Positions 51,699 to 61,039 of a stretch of DNA of 64,000 bases are shown in pieces; positions within the stretch are counted from its first letter, which is position 1, and every line of letters begins with the position of its first letter. The notes below the pieces were generated by a model. That model searched no databases. It was given only the letters and a program-made list of their open reading frames with translations, and had not been told where the DNA came from. Location: positions 1,063,183 through 1,127,182 of the forward strand of contig OY282371.1 of the NCBI GenBank assembly GCA_958295715.1. Direction: 5' to 3'. The DNA is from an uncultured Dehalococcoidia bacterium. GTDB taxonomy: Bacteria; Chloroflexota; Dehalococcoidia; Lucifugimonadales; GCA-2712585. A program made the translations under genes and the position numbers.

Positions 51699-53147
51699 AT
51701 GCTAGACATGATTATCAAGGGAGCGCAGGTCGTGACGCCCATGGGCGCGGGTCAGTGGGACGTGGGGATTCTTGGCGAGAAGATAGTCGTGGTCAGCGTC
51801 CCGGACGCCCCGCTGCCGGAGGCGAAACGGGTTCTGGACGCCACCGGCAAGATAGTGGTACCCGGCGGCATTGAACCCCACATCCACGCCGCGTCCAACG
51901 TTCAACCCGGGATGCCGGAGTCGGTGCCGGGCGTCCCCAACGCCGGTCCCATGGAGCACTCCCTGGGGGCCATCTGGGGCGGCACGACCACCGTGGTCGA
52001 CTTCGCGCCGGTTCCCAACGAGGGAGACCTGGCCGCCGGCGTCCACGACTACATGGCCGTGTGGTTGGGGAACTCGTACACCGACTACTCCACCCACTGC
52101 GTATACTCAAGCTCCAACACCCCCGACGCCATCTCCCGGTACGGCGAACTGGTGCGGGCCGGGTTCCCCAGCATCAAGATATTCACCACCGACACCAAGC
52201 CGCCGGAGGGCCGCATCCCCATGAGCCTGGTGGCCAAGATGGACATGGGCCGGCTGAGCGACCTCATGGCCGAGATAGCCCGGCACGGCGGCGTTCTGGC
52301 CGTCCACGGGGCCGACGACGAGATAACCATGTACAACTACCTGACGGCCAAGCAGAGGGGGCGGTGGGACTGGCATAACGCCAACCTCATCCACTCCAAC
52401 CTGGTCGAGGACCTGGCCTTCCACCGGGTCATCCGGCTGGCGGAGCGCGCCGGCGTTGGCATCTACTTCGTGCACGTCACCGCCAAGGAGGGCTTGGACG
52501 CCATCGCCGAGGCCCGCAGCAACGGACAGCCCGTGTACGGCGAAGTCCTGACCCTGGCCCTCTCCTTCGAGCGCTCCCGCTACGACGAGGATGACGGCAT
52601 GAAGTACCACACCTTCCCATCTCTCAAATACGAGAAGGACCGGCTCAGCCTTTGGAAGGGACTCTTGCATCACGACTTGACCTTCACCGCCACCGACAGC
52701 GGCTTCACCACCTACCTGGACAAGATAGCCGGGCGGAACATTCTGGACATGCGGGGTGGCAACATCGGCATTGAGATTAGGATGGGCGTGGTCTACACCG
52801 ACGCCGTGGTGAAGCGGGGCATGTCTCTTGAGCGGTACGTGGACGTCACCTCGGCCAACGCCGCCAAGACCCTGGGCCTCTACCCTCAGAAGGGGGCCAT
52901 CGCGGTCAACAGCGACGCCGACATAGCCATCATAGACCCGTCGGTAAAGAAATCTCTGACCATGAATGATCTGCATCTCCGCGACTACAGCCCCTGGGAG
53001 GGTTGGCCGGTTGAGGGCTGGCCGACCACCGTTATGCTGCGCGGCAAGGTCATGGTGGAAGAGGGGCGGCTCCTCGGCAGCCCCACCGACGGCAGGCTCC
53101 TGTTTCGCAAGATAGAACCCTCAGTCCTGCAACGACCGGCCTTTTAG
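51699..53147 (+). CDS. Dihydropyrimidinase/D-hydantoinase-like amidohydrolase
   Basis: A 482-aa cyclic-amide hydrolase with a binuclear metal site. Ligands fit: HxH in GGIEPHIHAASNV, carboxy-Lys in PSIKIFTTDTKP, His in LAVHGADDE, His in YFVHVTAKEGLD, and Asp in FTATDSGFTTY. The DPHxH of typical enzymes is EPHIH here. The C-terminal NSDADIAIIDP is the usual beta domain. It opens hydantoins, dihydropyrimidines or allantoin-like rings. GGAGG lies ~10 bases before the ATG. The MFS transporter gene 106 bases downstream may import its substrate. Confidence 0.88.
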   Translation: MLDMIIKGAQVVTPMGAGQWDVGILGEKIVVVSVPDAPLPEAKRVLDATGKIVVPGGIEPHIHAASNVQPGMPESVPGVPNAGPMEHSLGAIWGGTTTVVDFAPVPNEGDLAAGVHDYMAVWLGNSYTDYSTHCVYSSSNTPDAISRYGELVRAGFPSIKIFTTDTKPPEGRIPMSLVAKMDMGRLSDLMAEIARHGGVLAVHGADDEITMYNYLTAKQRGRWDWHNANLIHSNLVEDLAFHRVIRLAERAGVGIYFVHVTAKEGLDAIAEARSNGQPVYGEVLTLALSFERSRYDEDDGMKYHTFPSLKYEKDRLSLWKGLLHHDLTFTATDSGFTTYLDKIAGRNILDMRGGNIGIEIRMGVVYTDAVVKRGMSLERYVDVTSANAAKTLGLYPQKGAIAVNSDADIAIIDPSVKKSLTMNDLHLRDYSPWEGWPVEGWPTTVMLRGKVMVEEGRLLGSPTDGRLLFRKIEPSVLQRPAF

Positions 53148-53152
53148 CGGTA

Positions 53153-53253
53153 GGGCCGGTTGCTCCGCAAGCCTTCCACAGACGGCACTCTCGACACGCG
53201 CCGGCCTTCGTATCTGAGACCGCCCCCGCGCGCTGAGAGGGCGCAACCGGCCC
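53153..53253 (+). promoter_or_regulatory. Inverted repeat spanning the leader of the MFS gene
   Basis: GGGCCGGTTGC (53153-53163) pairs with GCAACCGGCCC (53243-53253), whose last base touches the ATG. If transcribed with the upstream gene, the 79-base loop structure would hold the start region and could control translation. Confidence 0.4.
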
Positions 53254-54576
53254 ATGCCCTTCCTAGTTAGGGCCCTCAGTTGGAGGCCCTCCCCGCCCTT
53301 CTACTACGGCTGGCTGGTCATGATTATGGCGGCCCTGGCCACCTTCGCCTGCACGGGGATAACCCAGGTGGTCTTGGGCGGCATCCAGGACTTCATCTTC
53401 GAGGACACCGGCTGGCGGTATAGCTCCATCGCCTTGGCCGTCACCCTGGGCACCTGGACTTCCGGCCTCATCTCCCCGTTTATCGGCCACCTAGCCGACC
53501 GCTACGGCCCCCGGTGGCTCATGCCCTTCGCCGCCGTTGTCATGGCCGTGGCCTTCTTATCCCTGGCCGAGAGCGTCCAGATATGGCATTTCTTCGCCGC
53601 TTACATCTTGGGCCGGGCCGTTGGGAACCCGATCCTCATAGGCGTGGTGCCCCGGACCATGGCCGTTAACTTCTTCCGGCGCCGGCGAAATCTCGCCCTG
53701 GCCCTCAACTCGCTGAACCGGCCCATCGGCAGCGCCATCAACATCCAAATCATCGCCGCCATCGCCGTCAGGTACAGTTGGCGTGACGCCTACAGGTACA
53801 TGGGCGCGCTGAGCCTGGTCATGGTCATTCCCCTCATTCTGATTATGCGCCGCCGCCCGGAGGATATCGGCCTGCTGCCGGACGGGGCCACCCGCCGCCC
53901 CGCTCCCCGCGTCAGAAGCGGCGCGTCTCCCTCTCAGCCGCCACGCCCGGACGCCGACGCCGAGTTCAGTTGGACCACCGGCGAGGCCGTGAGGACAAAG
54001 GCCTTTTGGCTTGTTGGAATGACCACGGTGTTGGCCCTGCTCGGCGCCTCCACCATCGGATTCGCCATGGTGCCGTATCTACGCGACGAGGCGAGCATGT
54101 CGACGGCCCAGGCCGCCGGTGTCCTGAGCTTGAGCACCTTCCTGGCCATCGGGGTTCTCGTTTGGGGGCAGCTTGCCAACAGGTTCACGCCCCGCCGCCT
54201 GCTGATAGCCCTGCTTATCGCCTCATCCGCCCTCGTCATCTACCTGCTCACGGTGCAGTCGTCCCTCGGCGCCTACGTCTTCGGCCTCGCCTGGGGCCTC
54301 TTCTCAGGGGCCACCGGGGTCTTGGAGCAGATGCTGTTGGCCCAATACTTTGGCAGGAACTCGTTTGGGACCATCACCGGCGTCCTGACGCCCCTATCCA
54401 TGGGGGCCCTTGGCCTGGGGCCGTTCTTGGGAGCCGGGATACGGGAGGCCACGGGAAGCTACAGCCAGCTATTCATCGTCTTGGCCGGCGTCTACCTGCT
54501 GGCCGCCCTGCTGATATACTTCGCAACCCCGCCGGCGAGGCCCCTCCGGGCGGCGGCCCCTCTGCCGGGAGTCTGA
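53254..54576 (+). CDS. MFS transporter
   Basis: A 440-aa permease with about twelve hydrophobic helices. It starts FYYGWLVMIMAALATFACTG, resembling the OFA/monocarboxylate branch. The loop 2-3 motif is GHLADRYGPRWLMPF, and a central cytoplasmic loop (RRRPEDIGLLPDG, then Pro/Arg-rich) splits two six-helix halves. It likely imports an organic anion or a cyclic amide for the adjacent hydrolase. Shine-Dalgarno is weak (GAGAGGGCGC), so the leader inverted repeat may matter. Confidence 0.9.
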   Translation: MPFLVRALSWRPSPPFYYGWLVMIMAALATFACTGITQVVLGGIQDFIFEDTGWRYSSIALAVTLGTWTSGLISPFIGHLADRYGPRWLMPFAAVVMAVAFLSLAESVQIWHFFAAYILGRAVGNPILIGVVPRTMAVNFFRRRRNLALALNSLNRPIGSAINIQIIAAIAVRYSWRDAYRYMGALSLVMVIPLILIMRRRPEDIGLLPDGATRRPAPRVRSGASPSQPPRPDADAEFSWTTGEAVRTKAFWLVGMTTVLALLGASTIGFAMVPYLRDEASMSTAQAAGVLSLSTFLAIGVLVWGQLANRFTPRRLLIALLIASSALVIYLLTVQSSLGAYVFGLAWGLFSGATGVLEQMLLAQYFGRNSFGTITGVLTPLSMGALGLGPFLGAGIREATGSYSQLFIVLAGVYLLAALLIYFATPPARPLRAAAPLPGV

Positions 54577-54739
54577 GCGCGCTTCCCTAACTGAATTCTT
54601 CCCGGTTGGACAGGGGGGATATCGGTATGCCGGCGCCTATTCCCACGGACGCGGGGAGCCAAGAACCAGCACGCGGCCACGGGCGCGAAACAAGGCCGCG
54701 CCTTCTAACCCAGGAAGCGGGTGGACAGACCCCTAGCCT

Positions 54740-55924
54740 CTATCGGTCCATCTTATAGAGGTTCACCGCGTTGTCGCAGACTATCTGCTTCACGACGGTA
54801 GGCTCTAGGTTCCCCAAGGTCTCCTGGATAATCTCCAAGGAGTCCGGCCATACGCTGTCCGGGTGCGGGTAGTCCGACCCCCACATCAGGTTGTCATAAC
54901 CCACCAGGTGGGCTATCTGTCCAACCTTATGCTCCTCCTGGAAGGTGGTGTACCCCTGCCGGAACCAGTATTCGCTGGGCTTCAGCGAGAAGGGCGGGTC
55001 AAACTTCAACTCGTACTGGCCGTCGTCAAAGATATGGTCCATCCTGTCCAGGGCGAAGGGTATCCACCCCGCCCCGCACTCACCCATGACAAACCTCAGG
55101 TCCGGGTAACGCTCGCAGGACCCGTTGAAGATGACCCCCATCATCACCTGCACCATGGAAAACATGCCCAGGGAGCCCCGCACCGCCTGGTAGCCGTGCT
55201 CGTTCTGGGTCGGCTGGCCCTGGGTGACCCACCCGGTGTTCACGTCCGGCGTCGTCGGTATGGGAATGCGACCGCCGCCTATGTGAAAGGAGATGGGCAT
55301 GTCCGTTTCGACGCACGCCTCCCAAAGGCAGTCCCAGTAGCCATCCCTGGCGTAGAGCGGGTAGTTCAATGCCCCGGCCATCAGGTCGGCGCCCCGTATG
55401 TACTGGTGACGAGCCGACCGCCGCACCTCCGCCGCCGCCAGCTTGGAGTCGTGAATGGGCAGGCAGGCCAAGCCGTACCAACGGCCCGGGTAGCTGGCGC
55501 TGAACTCGTTGACCCAGTCGTTATAGACGCGGTAGACCTCCGTCACCACCTCCATGTTCTTCAAGTTCTTGCCGGAACCGGTGATGCCGTAGAGGACTTC
55601 AGCGTCCACGCCGTCGGTCATCATGTCCTTCAGCCGCAGCTCCGGGTCCACAGGCCGGGCCGGGCCGTCGTAGAAACCGGCGTCCAGCATCTTGTCGGTG
55701 CGCTTCCTGCGACCCCGTTGGGGCGGGATGAACTCGAAGCCCGCCGACTGAGCCACGCCCAGCACGTTGTCACCCTCCGCCTTCCAGATAAGCCCCTTCT
55801 CCGTCTCGATTATCCGGGGCATCAGGTCCTGAAGGTGAGGCTGCGAGTTGTTGTTGACGAACAGGTCTCCCGGAAGCCAACTCATGTCCACGTGAGAGTC
55901 GCCCGAAACTACTTTGTGCTCCAC
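54740..55924 (-). CDS. Amidohydrolase family protein (SAR202-type paralog 2)
   Basis: A 394-aa enzyme of the same group as 42465-43649. DSHVDMSWLPGDLF near the start, MPISFHIGGGRIP, VMGECGAGWIPFALDRMDH and NLMWGSDYPHPDSVWPDS are preserved. The GTG start has AAGGAGAG upstream. It is probably the last gene of the six-gene leftward operon starting at 60763 (77-base gap to the phosphotriesterase-like gene). Confidence 0.88.
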   Translation of the reverse strand: MEHKVVSGDSHVDMSWLPGDLFVNNNSQPHLQDLMPRIIETEKGLIWKAEGDNVLGVAQSAGFEFIPPQRGRRKRTDKMLDAGFYDGPARPVDPELRLKDMMTDGVDAEVLYGITGSGKNLKNMEVVTEVYRVYNDWVNEFSASYPGRWYGLACLPIHDSKLAAAEVRRSARHQYIRGADLMAGALNYPLYARDGYWDCLWEACVETDMPISFHIGGGRIPIPTTPDVNTGWVTQGQPTQNEHGYQAVRGSLGMFSMVQVMMGVIFNGSCERYPDLRFVMGECGAGWIPFALDRMDHIFDDGQYELKFDPPFSLKPSEYWFRQGYTTFQEEHKVGQIAHLVGYDNLMWGSDYPHPDSVWPDSLEIIQETLGNLEPTVVKQIVCDNAVNLYKMDR

Positions 55925-56001
55925 TTTTTCTCTCCTTGCCTTGAGTCTTACGCCAGTCTAGCAGATTCTCCAACGCCGCGACAAATCCTAATTTTGGACG
56001 C

Positions 56002-56961
56002 CTACTTTATGGAGAGGGCGCGGGCGGGATTCAGAGTCATCACCTGGTGGATATCCTCATCGGACACCCCAAGCCTCCTCAGCCTGGGCAAGAAGGTCTC
56101 GAAGATGTGACAGTACCCCGTGCTGCCGCCGTAACGCATCTCGTAGTCCCGGTTCCTGTCGTGGGATATCATCAGGTGGTTGACATAACCCCTCTCTATG
56201 AGGGCGTGAACAAGCTCGGCGCGGGTCTCGTCCAGCAGGTAGTGCTCCTTGCCGATGACGTCGAACTGTATGAAGCACCCCTCGTCGGCGAGGGCGCACA
56301 GGACGTCGATGTCCGGGCGTTCGTCCACGTGCCCGACTATCAACCTAGACGGGTCCACCCCCTCGCCCTTCAGAATCTCCAGCTGGTGCACACCCACCGT
56401 TCCCCCCGGCACTTCCATGCGCCGCGACCCCGTGGTGTGGGTTGTGATGGCCGCCCCGGTGCGCTTCTGGGCTATGGCCACCGCCTTCAGGACCTTTAGC
56501 TCGATGGCCTCGACCCGCGCGCGGTGAATGGCCGACTTGAACAGGCCGCACCGGCGGCCGCTCTCACCCACCCCCTTCTCAATCTCTGCCGTGATGTGGT
56601 CGGCCAGCCGCTCCACCGGGTAGTCATCCACGAAGTAGGGGATGTGCGGCTCTATGTAGTAGCCGGAGGTGGACACGATGTGCACCTCAGCCGCCTCCGA
56701 CAGCCTGGCCAGCATGTCTAAGTCCCTGCCCCAGCCGTCGCAGGTCACCTCCACCAGCGCGCCGCCCCCCGCGTCCTTGTAGGCGCGAAGCTCCGACGCC
56801 ACCAGGTCGAAGTCGTCCAGCTTCATAAAGCCGGCGGGATTTCGCGTGCTGCCCATCAGGTCCTTCCTGGGCCCGTAGTTCTGGTCGCACCAGATATGCT
56901 CGTGGGGGAGACACACCCCCAACTCCTCCTCCTTCACCGGCCCCAGCACCGTTTGAATCAT
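56002..56961 (-). CDS. Phosphotriesterase-family (PTE/lactonase-like) hydrolase
   Basis: A 319-aa TIM-barrel metallohydrolase. The HxH is CLPHEHIWCD; the bridging Lys is likely in CGLFKSAIHRARVE; then His in ITTHTTGSRR, His in LIVGHVDERPD, and Asp in LMISHDRNRDY. Such proteins are lactonases or hydrolases of esters; few act on organophosphates. ATG 56961 is the true start. A much longer open frame upstream runs through the next gene in a wrong frame. It follows the isochorismatase-like gene by 20 bases. Confidence 0.87.
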   Translation of the reverse strand: MIQTVLGPVKEEELGVCLPHEHIWCDQNYGPRKDLMGSTRNPAGFMKLDDFDLVASELRAYKDAGGGALVEVTCDGWGRDLDMLARLSEAAEVHIVSTSGYYIEPHIPYFVDDYPVERLADHITAEIEKGVGESGRRCGLFKSAIHRARVEAIELKVLKAVAIAQKRTGAAITTHTTGSRRMEVPGGTVGVHQLEILKGEGVDPSRLIVGHVDERPDIDVLCALADEGCFIQFDVIGKEHYLLDETRAELVHALIERGYVNHLMISHDRNRDYEMRYGGSTGYCHIFETFLPRLRRLGVSDEDIHQVMTLNPARALSIK

Positions 56962-56981
56962 CTCTTTACACCCCCAATACG

Positions 56982-57674
56982 CTAAATGAGAACCGAGCCG
57001 TCCCGCTTTAGGACGTCCAGCAGCCCCAGGAACTCCCCCGCGTTCCGCAGCTTGATAAGCCCGTGGGCGACGCTGTCGGCGGTGTACGCCTGCCCATCCT
57101 GGGTGGAGGAGAAAACGCCATCGGTGATAATCAGGCTGCCGATGCCCCGGTCGCTTAGGTCGATGCAGGTCTGCCGGATTCCGTAGTCGAACATCCCGCC
57201 CATCACGACCACGTTGGCGACGCCGTTTTCCAACAGGAAGTCCACAAATCGAGGATTGGACAGGGCGCTCCAGCCCGGCTTGGAAAATACCCGTTCTCCA
57301 TCGGCGGGTCTCCACGCCTCCGGGTGGACGCCGTGGGGCCCGTCCAGGTCCCAAATCCACTGCGCGGCTTCCTGGAAGGCCGACGCCGGCTCCCCCGCCC
57401 CCCGCCCAAGGCAGCTGTAGGCGACCCGAATCCCCATGCCGCGGGTGGCGTTGAGAACCAATGGAATGTTGGGGCTGATGAGGTCGAGAAGCTGGAAGTA
57501 GTCGTCGAACTCCCGCATGAGGACCTTCTGCCTGACCCGCCGCGCCAGCCAGCCCTCCGACGCGTCGGCGAAGGGGGAGTGAAGGTCTTGGAGGAGCAGG
57601 CAGGCGCTCTCCACCCGCAGGTCGAGGGGCCGGGTCTCCTTCATAACCAGGGTCAACGGGTGACGGACCATCAT
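56982..57674 (-). CDS. Isochorismatase-like protein lacking the catalytic Cys
   Basis: A 230-aa cysteine-hydrolase-fold protein. The Asp (LLLQDLHSPFAD) and Lys (VFSKPGWSAL) of the usual Asp-Lys-Cys triad are present. The nucleophile position, normally DYCVRQTAxD, reads FDYGIRQTCIDLSDRG. So Cys is Gly, and another Cys appears four residues later. It may be non-catalytic or use the shifted Cys. ATG overlaps the SDR stop (ATGA), with GGAGG 7 bases upstream. Confidence 0.8.
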   Translation of the reverse strand: MMVRHPLTLVMKETRPLDLRVESACLLLQDLHSPFADASEGWLARRVRQKVLMREFDDYFQLLDLISPNIPLVLNATRGMGIRVAYSCLGRGAGEPASAFQEAAQWIWDLDGPHGVHPEAWRPADGERVFSKPGWSALSNPRFVDFLLENGVANVVVMGGMFDYGIRQTCIDLSDRGIGSLIITDGVFSSTQDGQAYTADSVAHGLIKLRNAGEFLGLLDVLKRDGSVLI

Positions 57675-58519
57675 GGGGACGCCTCCTTGTCATAGTCGGC
57701 CTGCCATTGCAGCCGCGCTCGCAGGTCGTCGGGGTAGTCGGTCACCTTCTCAGGCGAAAACGGGAAGTCCCAGCCCTCAAGGGCTATGGCGTCGATTATC
57801 GGCCCCGCGTCGAAGCGCAGCCCGCTATAGCGGCCCGGCGGTTGGGCGACCAGCCACACGAAGGCCTTCCCCAGCTCCGCCGGGTCAACCCACAGGGACC
57901 TCACCTCCTCCGGGACACGGCTCGCCGCCTCGCGATTCATCCCCGTCGGCTTTATCCGCTTGCCCGGCCCAACAGTGTTCAGCGATATGTTGAAGGGGGC
58001 CGCCTCCAGGGCCAACGCCTTCACAAACCCCTCCTGGCCGTGCTTCCCGGCGCAGTAGACGACCTCGTCGATATACCCGCGAAAGCTGGAGCCGCTGGCT
58101 ATGCCTATGACGTGGCCGCCGCCCTGGCCCTTCATAACCTCCCACGACGCGCGGGCGCCGTTCATAATGCCGCCCAAGCTGATGCGGAGCTGCCGCCACC
58201 AGGACTCCATAGTCGTGACCTCAAACCGCTCCAAGGGCATGATGACGCCGGCGTGGACCACGGCGTCCAGCCGCCCCCACCGGCCCACCACCTCGCCAAC
58301 GACGGCGGAAAAGGCCCCGGCGTCGCCGGCGTCCAAGGGCCGGGTATAGGCCTCGGAGCCGTCGCTCTTCAGGATCTCACCGGCTATGGCCAGTTCCCTC
58401 TCGTCGACGTCTGTGGCGCACACCCTGGCTCCGGAGCGCCCCAAGGCCCGCGCGATGCCCCATCCGAACCCCTGAGCCGCCCCCGTAACCAGGGCTGTTT
58501 TGCCTTCAAGCAGCGTCAT
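57671..58519 (-). CDS. Short-chain dehydrogenase/reductase (SDR)
   Basis: A 282-aa NAD(P)-dependent oxidoreductase. TALVTGAAQGFGWGIARAL is the cofactor loop, VHAGVI replaces NNAG, IASGSSFRG gives the catalytic Ser and VVYCAGKHGQEG the Tyr and Lys. ATG 58519 is preferred over a TTG two codons upstream. A C-terminal extension (GWDFPFSPEKVTDYPDDL) is longer than in simple SDRs. Coupled to the isochorismatase-like gene. Confidence 0.88.
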   Translation of the reverse strand: MTLLEGKTALVTGAAQGFGWGIARALGRSGARVCATDVDERELAIAGEILKSDGSEAYTRPLDAGDAGAFSAVVGEVVGRWGRLDAVVHAGVIMPLERFEVTTMESWWRQLRISLGGIMNGARASWEVMKGQGGGHVIGIASGSSFRGYIDEVVYCAGKHGQEGFVKALALEAAPFNISLNTVGPGKRIKPTGMNREAASRVPEEVRSLWVDPAELGKAFVWLVAQPPGRYSGLRFDAGPIIDAIALEGWDFPFSPEKVTDYPDDLRARLQWQADYDKEASP

Positions 58520-58550
58520 TGTCAACCCGCCTTCAAGTATACGTTCAGGA

Positions 58551-59669
58551 CTATCCCGTCACGCGGCGCAGAAACTCCAGCGCGTTTCCACCCGCCAGCT
58601 TCCTGATGTCGGCGTCCGACCGCCCCCGCGCTATGAACCCCCGGATGATGTTTTTGCCGTCGGCCGGCGACTCCAGCCCGTCCAGGTAGGGCGCGGGAGT
58701 GGACGGTATCAGGTCCCGGCCCAGCATTGTGACGTGGAAGGCGACGTGATCGCCCACCAGGGTGTCGGTTCCAATCCCAACGTGGTCCACACCCACCAGG
58801 TTCACCATGTAGTCGTAGTGGTCAAGCACGCAGTTGATATCCTGCTTGGGGTCGTCGCTCAGGGAGTTGGGCACCGCGGTCACGGCCACCAGCCCGCCCT
58901 TCTTGGCGCAGGCGACCAGCTCCTCATCCTTGCGGGTCCGCCAGGTTGGGCGGAGGGCGTGGGACGCGTTGTGGCTGTAGATAATTGGGGCCTTGGAATG
59001 CTCGATGGCGTCCATGGCCGTCTTGAACCCGGCGTGGGAAACGTCAACGGCCATGCCGAGGTCGTTCATCCGGCGCACCACCTCGACGCCGAAGTTGGTA
59101 AGCCCGGCGTCGTGGCGCTCCGTAAGCCCTGCGCCTATCTGGTTCTGGAGGTTGTAGGTGAGGCCCCCCATCCGCACGCCCAGGCTGTGCAAAACGTCCA
59201 CGCGGTGCAGCCCGTCGCCCAAGGCCAGGTGCTCCACCGTTGGCAGGATGCCCACTTTCCCGCTCTCCTTGGCGCGAAGCACGTCGCCGGCGCTTCCAAC
59301 CCTCACGGCCTCGCCGCCGCGCCTGCTGACGTCGGCCAGCATCATTCCCACCTCGTCCACCAGGTCTTCAAAGGCGATGTAGGACAGTTCCGGGCTGCCC
59401 ACCATCCCGCGAAAGCCGTTGGCCGTGGCCGCCGCCGTCCAGCCGCCATGCCGCAGGGCCTCGTAGCCCCACCGGTACTCGCCCAAGCGCAGATACTGCA
59501 CGAATTCGCTCATGTCGTCGGGGCACACCATGGGATGCTGGTGCATGTCCACCATCACCAGGTCCTCCATCAGCCCTTCAAACCGCCTCTCCCCCGCCGC
59601 GTCCAGGGGAACGGTCATGGAGGGAACGCGTCCCACCTCCTTGGCCAAGACAATGCCGCCTTTTGCCAT
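58551..59669 (-). CDS. Membrane-dipeptidase-like (M19) metallohydrolase
   Basis: A 372-aa renal-dipeptidase-type TIM barrel, without signal peptide. Ligands: VDMHQHP (HxD of M19 becomes HxH), Glu in LPTVEHLALGD, His in AVDVSHAGFK, His in IIYSHNASHAL, and Asp in HVGIGTDTLVG. Members cleave D-configured dipeptides and similar amides. The operon context (dehydrogenase, SDR, lactonase-like) suggests a specialised substrate. Start ATG is at the gene end with AAAGGA (from GAAAGGATAGAGC) upstream. Confidence 0.87.
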   Translation of the reverse strand: MAKGGIVLAKEVGRVPSMTVPLDAAGERRFEGLMEDLVMVDMHQHPMVCPDDMSEFVQYLRLGEYRWGYEALRHGGWTAAATANGFRGMVGSPELSYIAFEDLVDEVGMMLADVSRRGGEAVRVGSAGDVLRAKESGKVGILPTVEHLALGDGLHRVDVLHSLGVRMGGLTYNLQNQIGAGLTERHDAGLTNFGVEVVRRMNDLGMAVDVSHAGFKTAMDAIEHSKAPIIYSHNASHALRPTWRTRKDEELVACAKKGGLVAVTAVPNSLSDDPKQDINCVLDHYDYMVNLVGVDHVGIGTDTLVGDHVAFHVTMLGRDLIPSTPAPYLDGLESPADGKNIIRGFIARGRSDADIRKLAGGNALEFLRRVTG

Positions 59670-59707
59670 ATCTCGCTCTATCCTTTCCTGGGTTGGACTG
59701 GTGGAAG

Positions 59708-60763
59708 TTAGCCGGCCAGGGTGAACTCCACCTTCAGGGCCGACGCCAGTTCCCGCAACTCTTCAAAGACTGCCGCGTCTATGCCGACGCCGTCGCGCCG
59801 GGCGTTCAACTCCCGGCGGTAGTCGATCTCGCCCGGGACCAGTATCTCGTCGAAGCCCGGACGCAGCTTGGCGCCCTTGACCTCGGACACGAAGGCGTCC
59901 ATGCGCGCCTTGAACTCCTCCACGGGCATGAACCACTCGATATCTATGGCGGTAAAGCTGTGGGCGACGTCCAAGTTGGCGGGGTCGGCGTAAGGGGTCA
60001 GGCCAAAGGCGCCGCCGGCCAAGACCCCGGTGAGCACGTCGGTCATCATCGCCAAGCCGTAACCCTTGTGCCCGCCAATGCCCAGGAGAGGGCCATCCAT
60101 GGCCGCGGCGGGGTCGTCCGTCTCGTTTCCTTCAGGGGTCAAGGCCCAGTCCAAGGGCATAGGCATACCTTCGCGCTGGAACCATCGCATCATCCCCTTG
60201 CCCGCCGTGGTCAAGGCGATGTCGAGGACTACGGGAAAGTTCCCGCCCGTTGGCGCGGCGATGCTCCACGGGTTGGTTCCCACAACCCCCGTCGCCCCGC
60301 CCCACGGGGCCATTTCAGGCCCGGCGTTGGTGTAGGCTATGCCGATGCAATCGTGCTCAAGGGCGACCCGCGCGTGGACCCCCGACGACCCGTAGTGGGC
60401 GCCATGCCGGACTATCACGGAGCCGACGCCGCTTTGCTTGGCCTTCTTCACCGCCAGCCGCATGGACCGCTGCCCCACCGCGGAACCCAGGCCGTTGTGG
60501 GCGTCCACCAGGGCGAGGGCCGGGGTCTCCTTCACCACCTCAAAGGGGGCGTTTAGCCTCACCCAGCCGTTTTGTATGCGCTCGTGGTAGCTTGGCAGCC
60601 GCCTCACCCCCTGCCCCTGGCCCGGCAGGCATCGGAGTTCGCTCTGAATCAGCCCGTTGGCGCAGTATCCGGCCTCCTCCTCCGACATACCCATGGCCCG
60701 GAAGGCTGCGAGGGTGAACCGCTCCAGCCTCTCTACGGAAACCGTCACCAAGTCTATTCCCAT
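59708..60763 (-). CDS. Malate/L-lactate dehydrogenase (type 2) family protein
   Basis: A 351-aa Ldh_2-fold NAD(P) enzyme, paralog of 28444-29538. The catalytic region normally ESHG reads SELRCLPGQGQGVRRL here, so the conserved His is not apparent. HGAHYGSSGVHARVALEHDC, VGTNPWSIAAPTG and GGHKGYGLAMMTDVLTGVLA are preserved. ATG 60763 (GGTGG site) is preferred to the GTG three codons upstream. It is the first gene of the operon that runs to 54740. Confidence 0.85.
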   Translation of the reverse strand: MGIDLVTVSVERLERFTLAAFRAMGMSEEEAGYCANGLIQSELRCLPGQGQGVRRLPSYHERIQNGWVRLNAPFEVVKETPALALVDAHNGLGSAVGQRSMRLAVKKAKQSGVGSVIVRHGAHYGSSGVHARVALEHDCIGIAYTNAGPEMAPWGGATGVVGTNPWSIAAPTGGNFPVVLDIALTTAGKGMMRWFQREGMPMPLDWALTPEGNETDDPAAAMDGPLLGIGGHKGYGLAMMTDVLTGVLAGGAFGLTPYADPANLDVAHSFTAIDIEWFMPVEEFKARMDAFVSEVKGAKLRPGFDEILVPGEIDYRRELNARRDGVGIDAAVFEELRELASALKVEFTLAG

Positions 60764-60912
60764 AAAATCCACCCCCGTCGCGCTGCAAGACCTAGCCGCA
60801 AGTGTAGTATTAACTCATCGTCACCGCAACCGCGCGGCCCAAGATGATGTTGCGGCCGCGCAGCAATTGCCCTGAAATTCTTCAACAATGTTCACAAATA
60901 CGTTTCAAGGTA

Positions 60913-60921
60913 TGGTAGAAT
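60913..60921 (+). promoter_or_regulatory. Extended -10 promoter for the RRM gene, with long leader
   Basis: TGGTAGAAT with a TTCACA at 60891 (19-base spacing). The 5' leader would be ~110 bases. In it AAGCGTT (60968-60974) can pair with AACGCTT (61020-61026), next to the AAGGAG ribosome site. Confidence 0.5.
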
Positions 60922-61039
60922 AAGCCCGACTCCGAGACCGGGTTGTTAAGACGTTCCGTTTAAGTTCAAGCGTTTAGCTGATGTGCTGTGCGGCGTTTAC
61001 TAGGTATGAGGAGAATTTGAACGCTTAAGGAGCGTCGTA

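Noticed and set aside
56962-57693. 563-aa reading of the phosphotriesterase-like gene
   Set aside because: The extra N-terminus is low-complexity and lies out of frame over the isochorismatase-like gene, which has its own motifs and coupled start.
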